This document shows, one piece after another, positions 1-6,466 of a stretch of DNA of 7,074 nt (positions are counted from its first letter, which is position 1; the number at the start of each line of letters is the position of its first letter). A model generated the notes under the pieces. The model made no database searches, was not told where the DNA came from, and worked only from the letters and a program-made list of their open reading frames with translations. Where the stretch lies: the NCBI GenBank assembly GCA_022574115.1, contig JACZSS010000136.1, positions 1 through 7,074 of the forward strand, in the 5' to 3' direction. The stretch comes from Candidatus Heimdallarchaeota archaeon (lineage in GTDB: Archaea > Asgardarchaeota > Heimdallarchaeia > Heimdallarchaeales > Kariarchaeaceae). The translations under genes and the position numbers were made by a program.

Positions 1-71
1 TCAAATTCAAGAACAAGGTCACCTGTTATTCTAGGATCGTTGAATTCTTTCGTGAGAATTTATCCACATAA
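1..71 (+). CDS. Possible 3' end of an unidentified plus-strand gene (partial)
   Basis: A plus-strand frame is open from the left edge (first full codon at 3) to a TAA at 69-71 and gives 22 residues ending in YSRIVEFFRENLST. An amphipathic helix of the form (I/V)xFFxxxL followed by a stop is a common ending of alpha/beta-hydrolase-type proteins, but 22 residues are far too few to assign a family. The gene would converge on the SDR, whose extended frame ends at 116, leaving a gap of about 45 bases; that arrangement is plausible. A competing minus-strand frame across 1-61 also looks mildly coding but has no start codon after its upstream stop. Sequence left of the window would decide. Confidence 0.3.
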   Translation, partial: KFKNKVTCYSRIVEFFRENLST

Positions 72-115
72 ACTTTATTCACAGTTGAGCATTCAATAAA
101 TTCAGTCTGAAGGAT

Positions 116-208
116 TTATTTCGCTGTGACTTTAGTTTTAGTGGCATATTGTATTGGAAAATCTGTGCCCCCGGAGGCTTTAACAATAGCTTTCCAACCT
201 GCTTCTTG
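116..208 (-). pseudogene. Detached C-terminal segment of the SDR, in frame after its TAA
   Basis: Directly after the TAA at 209-211 the same frame runs on for 30 sense codons to a second TAA at 116-118. It begins QEAGWKAIVKASGGTDFP and continues with a lysine- and threonine-rich tail. From family knowledge, SDRs of this 'GANSGIGFE...LLNAG...EYVTxK' type commonly end in a similar 'QEAgw.a.vk..GG.d.P' stretch, so this reads as the original C-terminus and not as spacer. A single base change (for example CAA, GAA, TAT or TCA to TAA), a sequencing error, or rare readthrough would each explain it. The segment lies after the catalytic core, so the shortened enzyme may still fold. The reading frame is directly visible; the family match is from memory. 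Confidence 0.6.
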
Positions 209-1156
209 TTATTCTTTGTTAAGGAAATGTTCCTTGTCTTGGATTTCCATTGGTCCTGTAAACTTTCCAGGTTTTGATGCATAGAAATGCCCAGTGTTAT
301 CATCTTCAAAATGTCCAGCTTCGTAATACCTGTTAGCTCCTTCTTCAACTTTCCAGGCCATACCCATGTATTTTCCTATGTATTTCATCATCGGGACCAA
401 GAACCTTCTCATCATAAATGGTGCATTTTTCACATAATTCGTAGCCGGGACACTTCCTGGGGAAATTGCATTGACAACCATACCTTCGGGTAATTTTCTT
501 GACATCACAGCGGCCCACCAGTTGGAGAAGGTCTTTGTGGTCACATAAATGTCCATCGTCTTTCCTTCATAAGGTGCTTGATATCTCATTATTGCATCCA
601 TTGTTTTATCCAAACTGCCATCAAAATGTTCGTTGGCAATCGTATCAAAATCTGCAACTTTCATTCCGAAGGCACCTCCGAGAGAACCTTCAGAACTTGC
701 AATTACAATCCTTGCTGTTGACGTAAGTAAATCTGCGGCAAGTAATCTCATGGTTAAAATGTGGTGTCCAACGATATGGGAGGCAAAAGTCATTTCGATA
801 CCTTCATCATTAAGCGTATTGGGTTTCTTTGGCGTCATTCCAGCATTCAAAATCAGCAGGTCAATTTTGCTCCCGATTTCTTCCAGTTGGTCAGCAGCTT
901 CATGGACTTTGGCAGAATCTGAAGTGTCCATTACCAATATTTCGAAGACATCTTTGTCCACTCGTTTTAATAATCGAGTTGTAGCAACTTTTCCTTTCTC
1001 AACAGAACGCACTGCAAGAATTACTTTCCCAAATCCCTCATTCGCAAGTCTAGCCGCAGTTTCAAATCCAATCCCTGAATTTGCACCAGTCACTAGGGCG
1101 ACTTTATTTTTGTTTATTTCTTCATTAGATGTGATAAGTTTATACGAGCTTGTCAT
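209..1156 (-). CDS. Short-chain dehydrogenase/reductase (SDR), NAD(P)-dependent, C-terminus cut by TAA
   Basis: This 315-residue cytosolic oxidoreductase has a Rossmann fold. Visible hallmarks, in order, are the cofactor-binding TGANSGIG (residues 23-30), an Arg at 50 after the second strand (AVRS) that suggests NADP(H) preference, an acidic residue at 77 (MDTSD) in the adenine-ring position, LNAG (103-106) in place of the classical NNAG, the catalytic Ser region IASSEG (152-157), the catalytic YxxxK as Y204-VTT-K208, and the PG turn at 233-234. The roughly 45-residue insert between the Ser and Tyr motifs, and the MMKYIGKYMGMAW segment, fit the larger SDRs annotated as protochlorophyllide-reductase-like or retinol-dehydrogenase-like. 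The substrate cannot be read from sequence. The ATG at 1156 is supported by AGGAG 7 bases upstream. The gene is divergent from the GNAT gene and sits behind a palindrome-rich promoter. Coding-like sequence continues in frame beyond the stop. Confidence 0.94.
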   Translation of the reverse strand: MTSSYKLITSNEEINKNKVALVTGANSGIGFETAARLANEGFGKVILAVRSVEKGKVATTRLLKRVDKDVFEILVMDTSDSAKVHEAADQLEEIGSKIDLLILNAGMTPKKPNTLNDEGIEMTFASHIVGHHILTMRLLAADLLTSTARIVIASSEGSLGGAFGMKVADFDTIANEHFDGSLDKTMDAIMRYQAPYEGKTMDIYVTTKTFSNWWAAVMSRKLPEGMVVNAISPGSVPATNYVKNAPFMMRRFLVPMMKYIGKYMGMAWKVEEGANRYYEAGHFEDDNTGHFYASKPGKFTGPMEIQDKEHFLNKE

Positions 1157-1163
1157 TATGAGA

Positions 1164-1168
1164 CTCCT
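1164..1168 (-). promoter_or_regulatory. Shine-Dalgarno site of the SDR gene
   Basis: On the minus strand AGGAG lies 7 bases before the ATG at 1156, which is ideal spacing. It fixes the SDR start and implies a leadered transcript, matching the TATA box about 65 bases upstream. Confidence 0.75.
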
Positions 1169-1174
1169 GAATTT

Positions 1175-1192
1175 TTGGAACAGTCATTCCAA
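1175..1192. promoter_or_regulatory. Palindromic operator copy 1 (TTGGAA-N6-TTCCAA)
   Basis: This is an 18-bp palindrome with perfect 6-base arms around CAGTCA. It lies 18 bases before the SDR start and just upstream of the Shine-Dalgarno site. Relative to the TATA box it would fall just downstream of the expected transcription start, a position where a bound repressor blocks polymerase. It has the same arms and the same 6-base spacer as the copies at 1233-1268. Confidence 0.7.
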
Positions 1193-1218
1193 TAATCTTA
1201 AACAATCATCCATCCTTT

Positions 1219-1235
1219 GATTTATAAATATATAG
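1219..1235 (-). promoter_or_regulatory. TATA-box promoter of the SDR gene
   Basis: Read on the minus strand, this AT-only core contains TATATATTTATAAA, a good archaeal box A. With the usual spacing of about 25 bases, transcription would start near 1195-1205. That gives a leader of about 40-50 bases that includes palindrome copy 1 and the AGGAG site. Palindrome copy 2 abuts and slightly overlaps its upstream (BRE) side. Confidence 0.6.
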
Positions 1236-1268
1236 GAATGGGTATTCCAATTGGAACATATATTCCAA
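1233..1268. promoter_or_regulatory. Tandem palindromic operators, copies 2 and 3, exactly abutted
   Basis: Two 18-bp units lie head to tail with no gap. Copy 2 (1233-1250) is TAGGAA-TGGGTA-TTCCAA, with one arm base differing from the consensus. Copy 3 (1251-1268) is TTGGAA-CATATA-TTCCAA, with perfect arms. The junction itself makes a further palindrome, TTCCAATTGGAA. The units cover the upstream edge of the SDR TATA box, where a dimeric repressor would compete with TFB/TBP. Symmetric 6-base arms with a 6-base spacer suit a dimeric helix-turn-helix regulator such as TetR, MarR or PadR; which one is unknown, and none is encoded in this window. Confidence 0.7.
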
Positions 1269-1348
1269 AATAAACTTAACTTTGGATTCGGTTAAAAGAT
1301 TCAACACCATTGATGATCTCTGGTCTTAGACTCATCTCAGAAATCTAC

Positions 1349-1356
1349 TTATTTAT
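1349..1356 (+). promoter_or_regulatory. Weak TATA-like element before the GNAT gene
   Basis: TTATTTAT lies 41 bases before the preferred GNAT start at 1397 and would place transcription near 1380 with a short leader. A lone half-site of the upstream palindrome, TTCCAA, occurs at 1370-1375 near that start. The element is weak and in AT-rich DNA it could be chance. Confidence 0.25.
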
Positions 1357-1396
1357 CAACAGCACTTTATTCCAAGGTCGACAGGTTCGTTTGTCA

Positions 1397-1918
1397 ATGG
1401 TGAGTTTTGAAACTGCAGTAAAATCTGATAAGGAGAATCTGAAGAAGACCCTTTTATTGTCCTTCATGGAGGCATCAAAGCAAGATTTTGGAGTAGATAC
1501 TGTTCTACCTCCTGGGGTGAAAGATGGATCTCAGATCGAAAATGCCTTCCAGAAACAGACCATGTACTCTATCAAAGATGGCAGAGAATTAATTGGAGGC
1601 ATTATTATTGAACTTAGGGAATCGAAGGAATATTATTTACAAACCCTCTGGATCATTCCAAAATATCAAAGTAAAAAAATTGGTCACAAAGCACTTGAGT
1701 TTATAGAGACAAATCATCCATACGCGGAGTCGTGGATATTAGAAACACCAAAACAATCAAAGAGAAATATTTATTTTTATGAGAAAAACGGTTATAAAAA
1801 ATTTGATGAGAAAAGTTTCAACGACGGTAAAATTGTACTAGTGTTTTATCGTAAAAAGATGAAACGAGTAAGGACATCGATTGATCAAAACTGGCAAGTG
1901 ACTAGGAGCCGAAAATAA
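1397..1918 (+). CDS. GNAT-family N-acetyltransferase
   Basis: From the ATG at 1397 this is a 173-residue protein, the usual size for a GNAT enzyme, which moves the acetyl group of acetyl-CoA to an amine. It begins VSFETAVKSDKENLKKTLL, the standard first strand and helix. It continues with the central strands ELIGGIIIELRE and YYLQTLWIIPKYQ, the acetyl-CoA loop QSKKIG, a helix HKALEFIE, and the late ILETP...NIYFYEKNGYKKF motif that is typical of motif B. The loop normally reads (Q/R)xxGx(G/A); here the first glycine is lysine. The substrate is unknown. The frame is open back to a TTG at 1310, but those 29 residues do not look like GNAT sequence and would overlap the presumed promoter, so I prefer 1397. 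No clear Shine-Dalgarno site is seen. The last 17 residues, rich in Arg, Thr and Ser, run past the usual end of the fold. The gene is divergent from the SDR gene. Confidence 0.88.
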   Translation: MVSFETAVKSDKENLKKTLLLSFMEASKQDFGVDTVLPPGVKDGSQIENAFQKQTMYSIKDGRELIGGIIIELRESKEYYLQTLWIIPKYQSKKIGHKALEFIETNHPYAESWILETPKQSKRNIYFYEKNGYKKFDEKSFNDGKIVLVFYRKKMKRVRTSIDQNWQVTRSRK

Positions 1919-2060
1919 TTCCACCCGAGGATCAATTCTAAAAAATTGTTGGTCACGTTCATACTTCTTCAGATCAGTCGTTGTGTTAAGAAAAAATTTC
2001 CTGGCAAACTCCACCGAAAATTATAATCATCGTTCGATAAAATACTGTGATGGTTGAACT

Positions 2061-2088
2061 TTGTCAAGCAAAAGACAATTTTTTTTTT
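2061..2088 (+). terminator. Hairpin plus T10 run, likely terminator after the GNAT gene
   Basis: TTGTC (2061-2065) pairs with GACAA (2074-2078) over an 8-base loop and is followed directly by ten T residues (2079-2088). Archaeal RNA polymerase terminates on U-tracts, so the T-run matters more than the short stem. It lies about 160 bases past the GNAT stop. Confidence 0.45.
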
Positions 2089-2642
2089 GGTTGGAGAGAA
2101 TCGATCGCTGATCGAACTAAAATTCACCAGGTGATAAAAATTTCTATCGTCTAAATTTATGCGATATGATTTTCGCTGGACGGGTGAATTCGACCAGGTA
2201 GTTTTTTTGTAAAATGTGTAAACCTATTGATATTTGAAAAAAAAAATTGGGTGAAGGAGTCAAATCGATGGATTGTTTGTTTTTTATTGCAGATAAAATA
2301 GGTGTCCACAAAACCAAAAAAGTCTTGTGGAGAATTTTCAGCAATCATAGGTCGAAAAAATTCTACTAAGTAAAAATTGGCCTGATTTGACGAATGGAGA
2401 AAAATAAGAGTTTCGAATAGGAATTATCCCAATAAATCGATCAAAATTGAGTGAAGAAAATTTGACTAATTGATTATCATAAATCATAACTATACACTAT
2501 ACGCTTAAATAATCGATGAATTTACTTAAATTATAAGCATTTCAATGATGAATTAGCTGGTAGTGACACCTACAATCACCGTAACCCATTTAGTCTTGCC
2601 AATTGAGTTATCTTATCGAAATCAATGCTTTTTAGTTAGTAA

Positions 2643-2672
2643 TACCACTATCAGTGGTAACGTATATAAAAG
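2643..2672. promoter_or_regulatory. Palindrome beside a strong TATA box, no known gene downstream
   Basis: TACCACT (2643-2649) and AGTGGTA (2653-2659) are perfect 7-base arms around ATC. They are followed after three bases by TATATAAAAG (2663-2672). Read on the minus strand the latter is CTTTTATATA, which contains the archaeal box A consensus TTTATATA; transcription would then start near 2640, with the palindrome lying between TATA box and start like an operator. On the plus strand it is also a passable TATA box. No gene of ordinary length follows in either direction. Confidence 0.4.
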
Positions 2673-2760
2673 AGATATGATTTAGATCCAAGTTAGAAAT
2701 TGCATTTTTTAGATGGATTTAAGTGATTTGTGAACTACTAGGGTGTATATCAGTTTCAGC

Positions 2761-3180
2761 TTGATTTATCTCAGAATATGTAGTATATTTATTTACATGA
2801 TAAATAAAGAAATTAGTTAAGTAATAACTCTTATAATTATAGATAAAATCTATAAAATTCATGTATTGATAATGTCATAAGTGTCGTTTACAAATCTGTC
2901 AATTACAATTTAAAAGCATAGAAACAGATAATTATTTAATCATTAAAATAAGTTCATTATATCGAATTCATATAAACACCTTAAATATTTATCAATACTA
3001 ACAGATATTACATAATTTACCATATACATTCGTAAATTAATACTGTTTGATGTATATACACAGGTCGATATCCGCAAAATATGAAATTCAATTAAAATTA
3101 AATGAATTATTGGTATAATAAAATACATGGTAATTAGTTAAATTATTAATTCATAAATCGAAGATATTAATGAATAATGT
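2761..3180. other. Very AT-rich stretch
   Basis: By hand count 82 of 420 bases are G or C (about 20%), against about 40% in a sampled 60-base line of the SDR gene. No tandem array, tRNA or credible coding frame is visible. AATTAGTTAA occurs twice (2811-2820 and 3132-3141), which is not remarkable at this composition. Confidence 0.5.
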
Positions 3181-3190
3181 ATTGCTAAAA

Positions 3191-3207
3191 GAAGAGTTCG
3201 GCTCTTC
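3191..3207. other. Small GC-richer hairpin in AT-rich DNA
   Basis: GAAGAG (3191-3196) and CTCTTC (3202-3207) form a perfect 6-bp stem over TTCGG, a UUCG-like loop. It stands out in its AT-rich surroundings. It could be part of an RNA 3' end, but no T-run follows on either strand. Confidence 0.3.
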
Positions 3208-3525
3208 AAATTATGTTATATTACTAAATTAATGGATTAATCGCCAAGTTGATTTGAATAACGATAGAAAAGCATGGCGAAGTCCTAAAATATTCACTTG
3301 TGGGACTATTAATGAACCAAGAAGCTGAAGTTCCTGAATTTAGTAATTCAACTAAGTATCGAGTAATTTATTGTGCAAACTGGTTGTAGCAACGTTGAAT
3401 AAGTTGAAATAACTAACCAAAGGAAGAATAATGAATGGGACCGATAAAATACTAATGAAATTGATAATTGTTTAAACGTTGTTTAGGGCTTTGTCGTCGT
3501 CCTTTTCTGTAACTGTGTTCATTCT

Positions 3526-3541
3526 GTCCAAATTATTGGAC
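3526..3541 (-). terminator. Hairpin just after the beta-helix gene stop
   Basis: GTCCAA and TTGGAC form a perfect 6-bp stem over a 4-base loop, beginning 15 bases past the TGA at 3557-3559 in the direction of transcription. No T-run follows it on the minus strand, so it may be a 3' stabilising stem or a weak terminator. Confidence 0.3.
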
Positions 3542-3556
3542 CTGGAAAACTGGGAT

Positions 3557-6466
3557 TCATTCATCTTCATCCTCTTTTCTCATTTTACGTACAAAATCCA
3601 AATACCGACGAGCGCTCTCGTGCGTATCAGTGGATGCTCTGAAACGAGAGTTATATCGATACGTGGTGAAACCGTACACTGCAATACCTGTTATCAAAAC
3701 TGATCCAATAACCAGTGGAATGACAATTTCACCTTGATCGTTTGATTCAGAAATTGGACCGATATTGATCTCAAATACATATTCGGTTTCAGTATCGAAG
3801 ATAAGATCTGTGGTGTCAATCACAATTTCATAGATTCCGTCCGGTATCTGATTCTCATTTGATATGTTCCACAAGAGTTCGGATTCGATCCCTGATGCAA
3901 CTAAGTTGAACCCTGATGTCGCCCCTTTTGCTCTATAATCGACCGAATACTGGAAGCTGGATCGATTACTAACTTCAAACAATTGAGGTGCTGGAAGTTG
4001 GAGCCAATCGATATGAATGGAATTTGTACTGGTAGCATTTCTTGTAATCTCCACCCCTGATTCAAAAGACGTGAGAATTGGATCTGGAAGAAACTCAAAA
4101 TTAATTTCTCCAATCTGAGATTTATGGGCCGGAGCGAGCAGTGGAAAATAATCTGCTTGAGAAGTTTCGATTTCCGGTGTTGTGCTTAGTAAAAATGATT
4201 GCGAACTGAAACCATGATCATCGGGTGTTGTATTCGAGGTCAAATTTCCCCAATAGTTGTAGGCGAATAAGTTGTGAGCGAAGTGGTCGAATGCTGGAAC
4301 TAAATCCACTGAGTAGAAATTATTCCACATAATAATATTATCTTTGGATGTCTCATCTGAGTTCTCAATTGATAGTGTGGAACTAATTATTATATGAGAA
4401 ATAAAGGAATCTGAAATATTATTTAGTCCTATAATGTTATTATTCGACCCGAGGTTCAAGGTAATAGCAAAAAACATGATTTTTTCCTGGTTCTTAATTC
4501 CCTCGAAGGAATTTTGCATGACCACAACCCCATTCCCTGAAATTTGAATACCTTCAAAATTATAGTCAAGGCGATTTTGATAAATGAACAGGGGATTTTC
4601 TTTGATTTTATTGTCAATGTTGATATTAATAGCAGTACTCCCGGCCAGGGAATGGTCAGTAATATTGTTCTGAGTAATATGAAGTTCCTGTAACGGTATT
4701 TGTTGGATCACCTCGATCCCGATCCGCTCGTTTGCTTTGATCTCGTTTTGTATGATATTCGTAGAAATTATATTCTCGGTTCTAACCCCCGAAATTATCT
4801 GATTTTTTATTAAGTTTGATTGTATGGTAAAATTTGAAATAGAGGATAATTCAATTCCGATTTGGTTTTCGGAAATAGTGTTTTCGTGAATGATGGTGTC
4901 GTTTGATATATAACCATAGATCCCAATTTCATTTTCATTGATCTCATTTTGGCTTAGAATAATTGACCGTGAATCCTCCAACCAAATACCTACTTGTTTG
5001 TTGTTTGATATCATGTTAGATGTTATATTGATATTCCAAGATCCCGAAAGTGAATCTGAATTAGGTGCAATTCTTAACCCGGATCGTATATTGAACTTTA
5101 GTGTATTCTCCTCGATTTTCAAATTGTTGGATCCTGTGACAAAGAGACCGTCTTTTCGTGAATTTACCACATCATTTTCTGCTATACGACTATTACTGAG
5201 TCCGAGTATGTATATTCCATTCATTCCGGTTGTAACAACTTGATTCTTACAGATTGTAATATTAGTTCCAGCATCATCCACGGACCTAGATCCTCCAATT
5301 ATTATGTTCCCTCCTCCGAACTTCATTGTTCCCGATCTTTGAGAAACAGTCTTTTCCAAATTGCTGATTTGATTATCATTCACGATGCCATGATTTGAGA
5401 GTAACACCTCAAGTCCAAAATTATCAACGACTCCCTGAATTGGAACACTTGATTCTAATTGGTGCAGGGTGCTATTTACGACCATAAAATAGTTTACAAG
5501 AATCATTCTAACCCCTCCTTTAATATACCATGTTAGTTCAGTGTTGAAAATATTGATATCATTTGATTCAAATATGTCAATTGAAATTTGATTAATCTCT
5601 GTAACCCGTGTATCTTGAATGAGTATATTGTTCGAACGTAAAATGTCGATTCCATTATCGACCGCACTGGAATACTGCTCATTTTCTAAAATTATATTTT
5701 CAGAATCTGTAATCTCTAGGCAGGTAAGGTCACAAACTATTGAGTTATTTCGCAACACGATACCATCGGATTGACCGGATATGGATATTGATAACTCGGT
5801 CATCACGTTATTTTCGAGCAAGACGTTAACTGAATCTCGAATCAAAATTCCGGTTAATTTGCCTTCCTCATTTTGAATGGTATTATTCAAGATTCTTACA
5901 TTCTCTGAATTATCAATCCTGATCCCGAAGTTAGTTGTATTAACATTTGAGCGATGGACAATGAGGTTATTTGCTAGAACGAGACTGAGGTTAGTATTTC
6001 GAATGTAAATCGCGGGATCATCAATTGACTTCGTAATATTCAGATTCTCTAGAATGTACGGATCCTCTGATGAACCAACTCCGGTGAGATTGAGATTCAC
6101 AAGCTCATCATTTCCATTAATCTCGATTATCATGCTCTCAACCAATGCTTCTTGATGTAATTGTATTAACCCGTGAGGTTCATGAAGAAGTTGTTTTCTT
6201 TTATTCTTCAGATATTTTTCTGCATCAAACGATTTGTAATCAAAAAATAGGGATTCATTGAGGGGTTGGAACTGATCGTAAAGCTTATCGTTAATTTGTG
6301 GGATCATACTTGTGGAGGGAATCGATCTATCATAGGTTGCCCTATCCCTGTCCTGATAACTAAAATTAGCAGGAGTAGCAATTGATTGTTGGGGGGTGGC
6401 CGGCATACTGATACTAGAGACAAAGAATAAATTAGCAATGAGGAATAAGCTCATTAAAGAGGTCAA
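3557..6466 (-). CDS. Large secreted, membrane-anchored parallel beta-helix (NosD-like) surface protein
   Basis: This is a 969-residue envelope protein. Residues 4-20 are a hydrophobic signal segment, followed by a low-complexity linker to about 110. The right-handed beta-helix spans about 125-780. It opens with a cap typical of the family (TGVGSSEDPYILENLNI, 128-144), repeats units of the form 'GI.I..S.NI.I..N.I..N' about every 22-25 residues, and closes with YNYWGN (736-741) and ADYFPLLAP (771-779), the usual NosD-like end cap. A beta-sandwich stalk (about 795-905) contains IPDGIYEIVIDTTD. One membrane helix (about 913-933) and a basic then acidic 35-residue tail follow. Such folds bind or cleave carbohydrate or serve adhesion; no catalytic residues can be named. 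Many Asn-x-Ser/Thr sites suggest glycosylation. The assigned start is TTG (6466), with an ATG at 6454 as the alternative. Neither has a Shine-Dalgarno site, and in-frame Lys and Arg lie just upstream, so the true N-terminus is uncertain. It is transcribed alone. Confidence 0.92.
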   Translation of the reverse strand: MTSLMSLFLIANLFFVSSISMPATPQQSIATPANFSYQDRDRATYDRSIPSTSMIPQINDKLYDQFQPLNESLFFDYKSFDAEKYLKNKRKQLLHEPHGLIQLHQEALVESMIIEINGNDELVNLNLTGVGSSEDPYILENLNITKSIDDPAIYIRNTNLSLVLANNLIVHRSNVNTTNFGIRIDNSENVRILNNTIQNEEGKLTGILIRDSVNVLLENNVMTELSISISGQSDGIVLRNNSIVCDLTCLEITDSENIILENEQYSSAVDNGIDILRSNNILIQDTRVTEINQISIDIFESNDINIFNTELTWYIKGGVRMILVNYFMVVNSTLHQLESSVPIQGVVDNFGLEVLLSNHGIVNDNQISNLEKTVSQRSGTMKFGGGNIIIGGSRSVDDAGTNITICKNQVVTTGMNGIYILGLSNSRIAENDVVNSRKDGLFVTGSNNLKIEENTLKFNIRSGLRIAPNSDSLSGSWNINITSNMISNNKQVGIWLEDSRSIILSQNEINENEIGIYGYISNDTIIHENTISENQIGIELSSISNFTIQSNLIKNQIISGVRTENIISTNIIQNEIKANERIGIEVIQQIPLQELHITQNNITDHSLAGSTAININIDNKIKENPLFIYQNRLDYNFEGIQISGNGVVVMQNSFEGIKNQEKIMFFAITLNLGSNNNIIGLNNISDSFISHIIISSTLSIENSDETSKDNIIMWNNFYSVDLVPAFDHFAHNLFAYNYWGNLTSNTTPDDHGFSSQSFLLSTTPEIETSQADYFPLLAPAHKSQIGEINFEFLPDPILTSFESGVEITRNATSTNSIHIDWLQLPAPQLFEVSNRSSFQYSVDYRAKGATSGFNLVASGIESELLWNISNENQIPDGIYEIVIDTTDLIFDTETEYVFEINIGPISESNDQGEIVIPLVIGSVLITGIAVYGFTTYRYNSRFRASTDTHESARRYLDFVRKMRKEDEDE

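Larger units (their letters stand above)
1919..3556. other. Long convergent intergenic region, no convincing gene
   Basis: About 1.6 kb separates the ends of the plus-strand GNAT gene and the minus-strand beta-helix gene. Open frames here (2144-2348 and 2943-3128 on the minus strand, and shorter ones) have low-complexity compositions rich in Phe, Ile, Asn and Lys and no recognisable motif. What can be seen is a T-run terminator candidate near 2061-2088, an imperfect direct and inverted repeat around 2121-2199, a palindrome plus TATA box at 2643-2672, a stretch of about 20% G+C at 2761-3180, and hairpins at 3191-3207 and 3526-3541. It may be a decayed region or may hide a small RNA. Confidence 0.6.

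Noticed and set aside
633..1220. Plus-strand open frame of 195 codons
   Set aside because: It lies antisense to the SDR gene, which has full family motifs and an ideal Shine-Dalgarno site; this is a shadow frame.
2144..2348. Minus-strand open frames of 63 and 66 codons in two overlapping frames
   Set aside because: The translations are rich in Phe, Ile and Asn, encoded largely by homopolymer runs, with no motif and no Shine-Dalgarno site; two frames open at once in AT-rich DNA is expected by chance.
2489..2502. Tandem 7-bp duplication ACTATAC
   Set aside because: Only two units in AT-rich DNA; no sign of a repeat array, CRISPR or origin iterons.
2943..3128. Minus-strand 61-codon open frame
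   Set aside because: It lies inside the stretch of about 20% G+C; a composition dominated by Ile, Tyr, Met and Leu reflects base content, and no start signal is seen.
3241..3280. TCGCCA (3241-3246) and TGGCGA (3275-3280) inverted arms
   Set aside because: Six-base arms separated by 28 bases with no further pairing are expected by chance at this scale.
3312..3389. Plus-strand short frame starting MNQEAEVPEFSNSTKYR
   Set aside because: It has only 25 codons from the ATG, no promoter or Shine-Dalgarno site, and no recognisable family. The composition is mildly protein-like but not enough to call.
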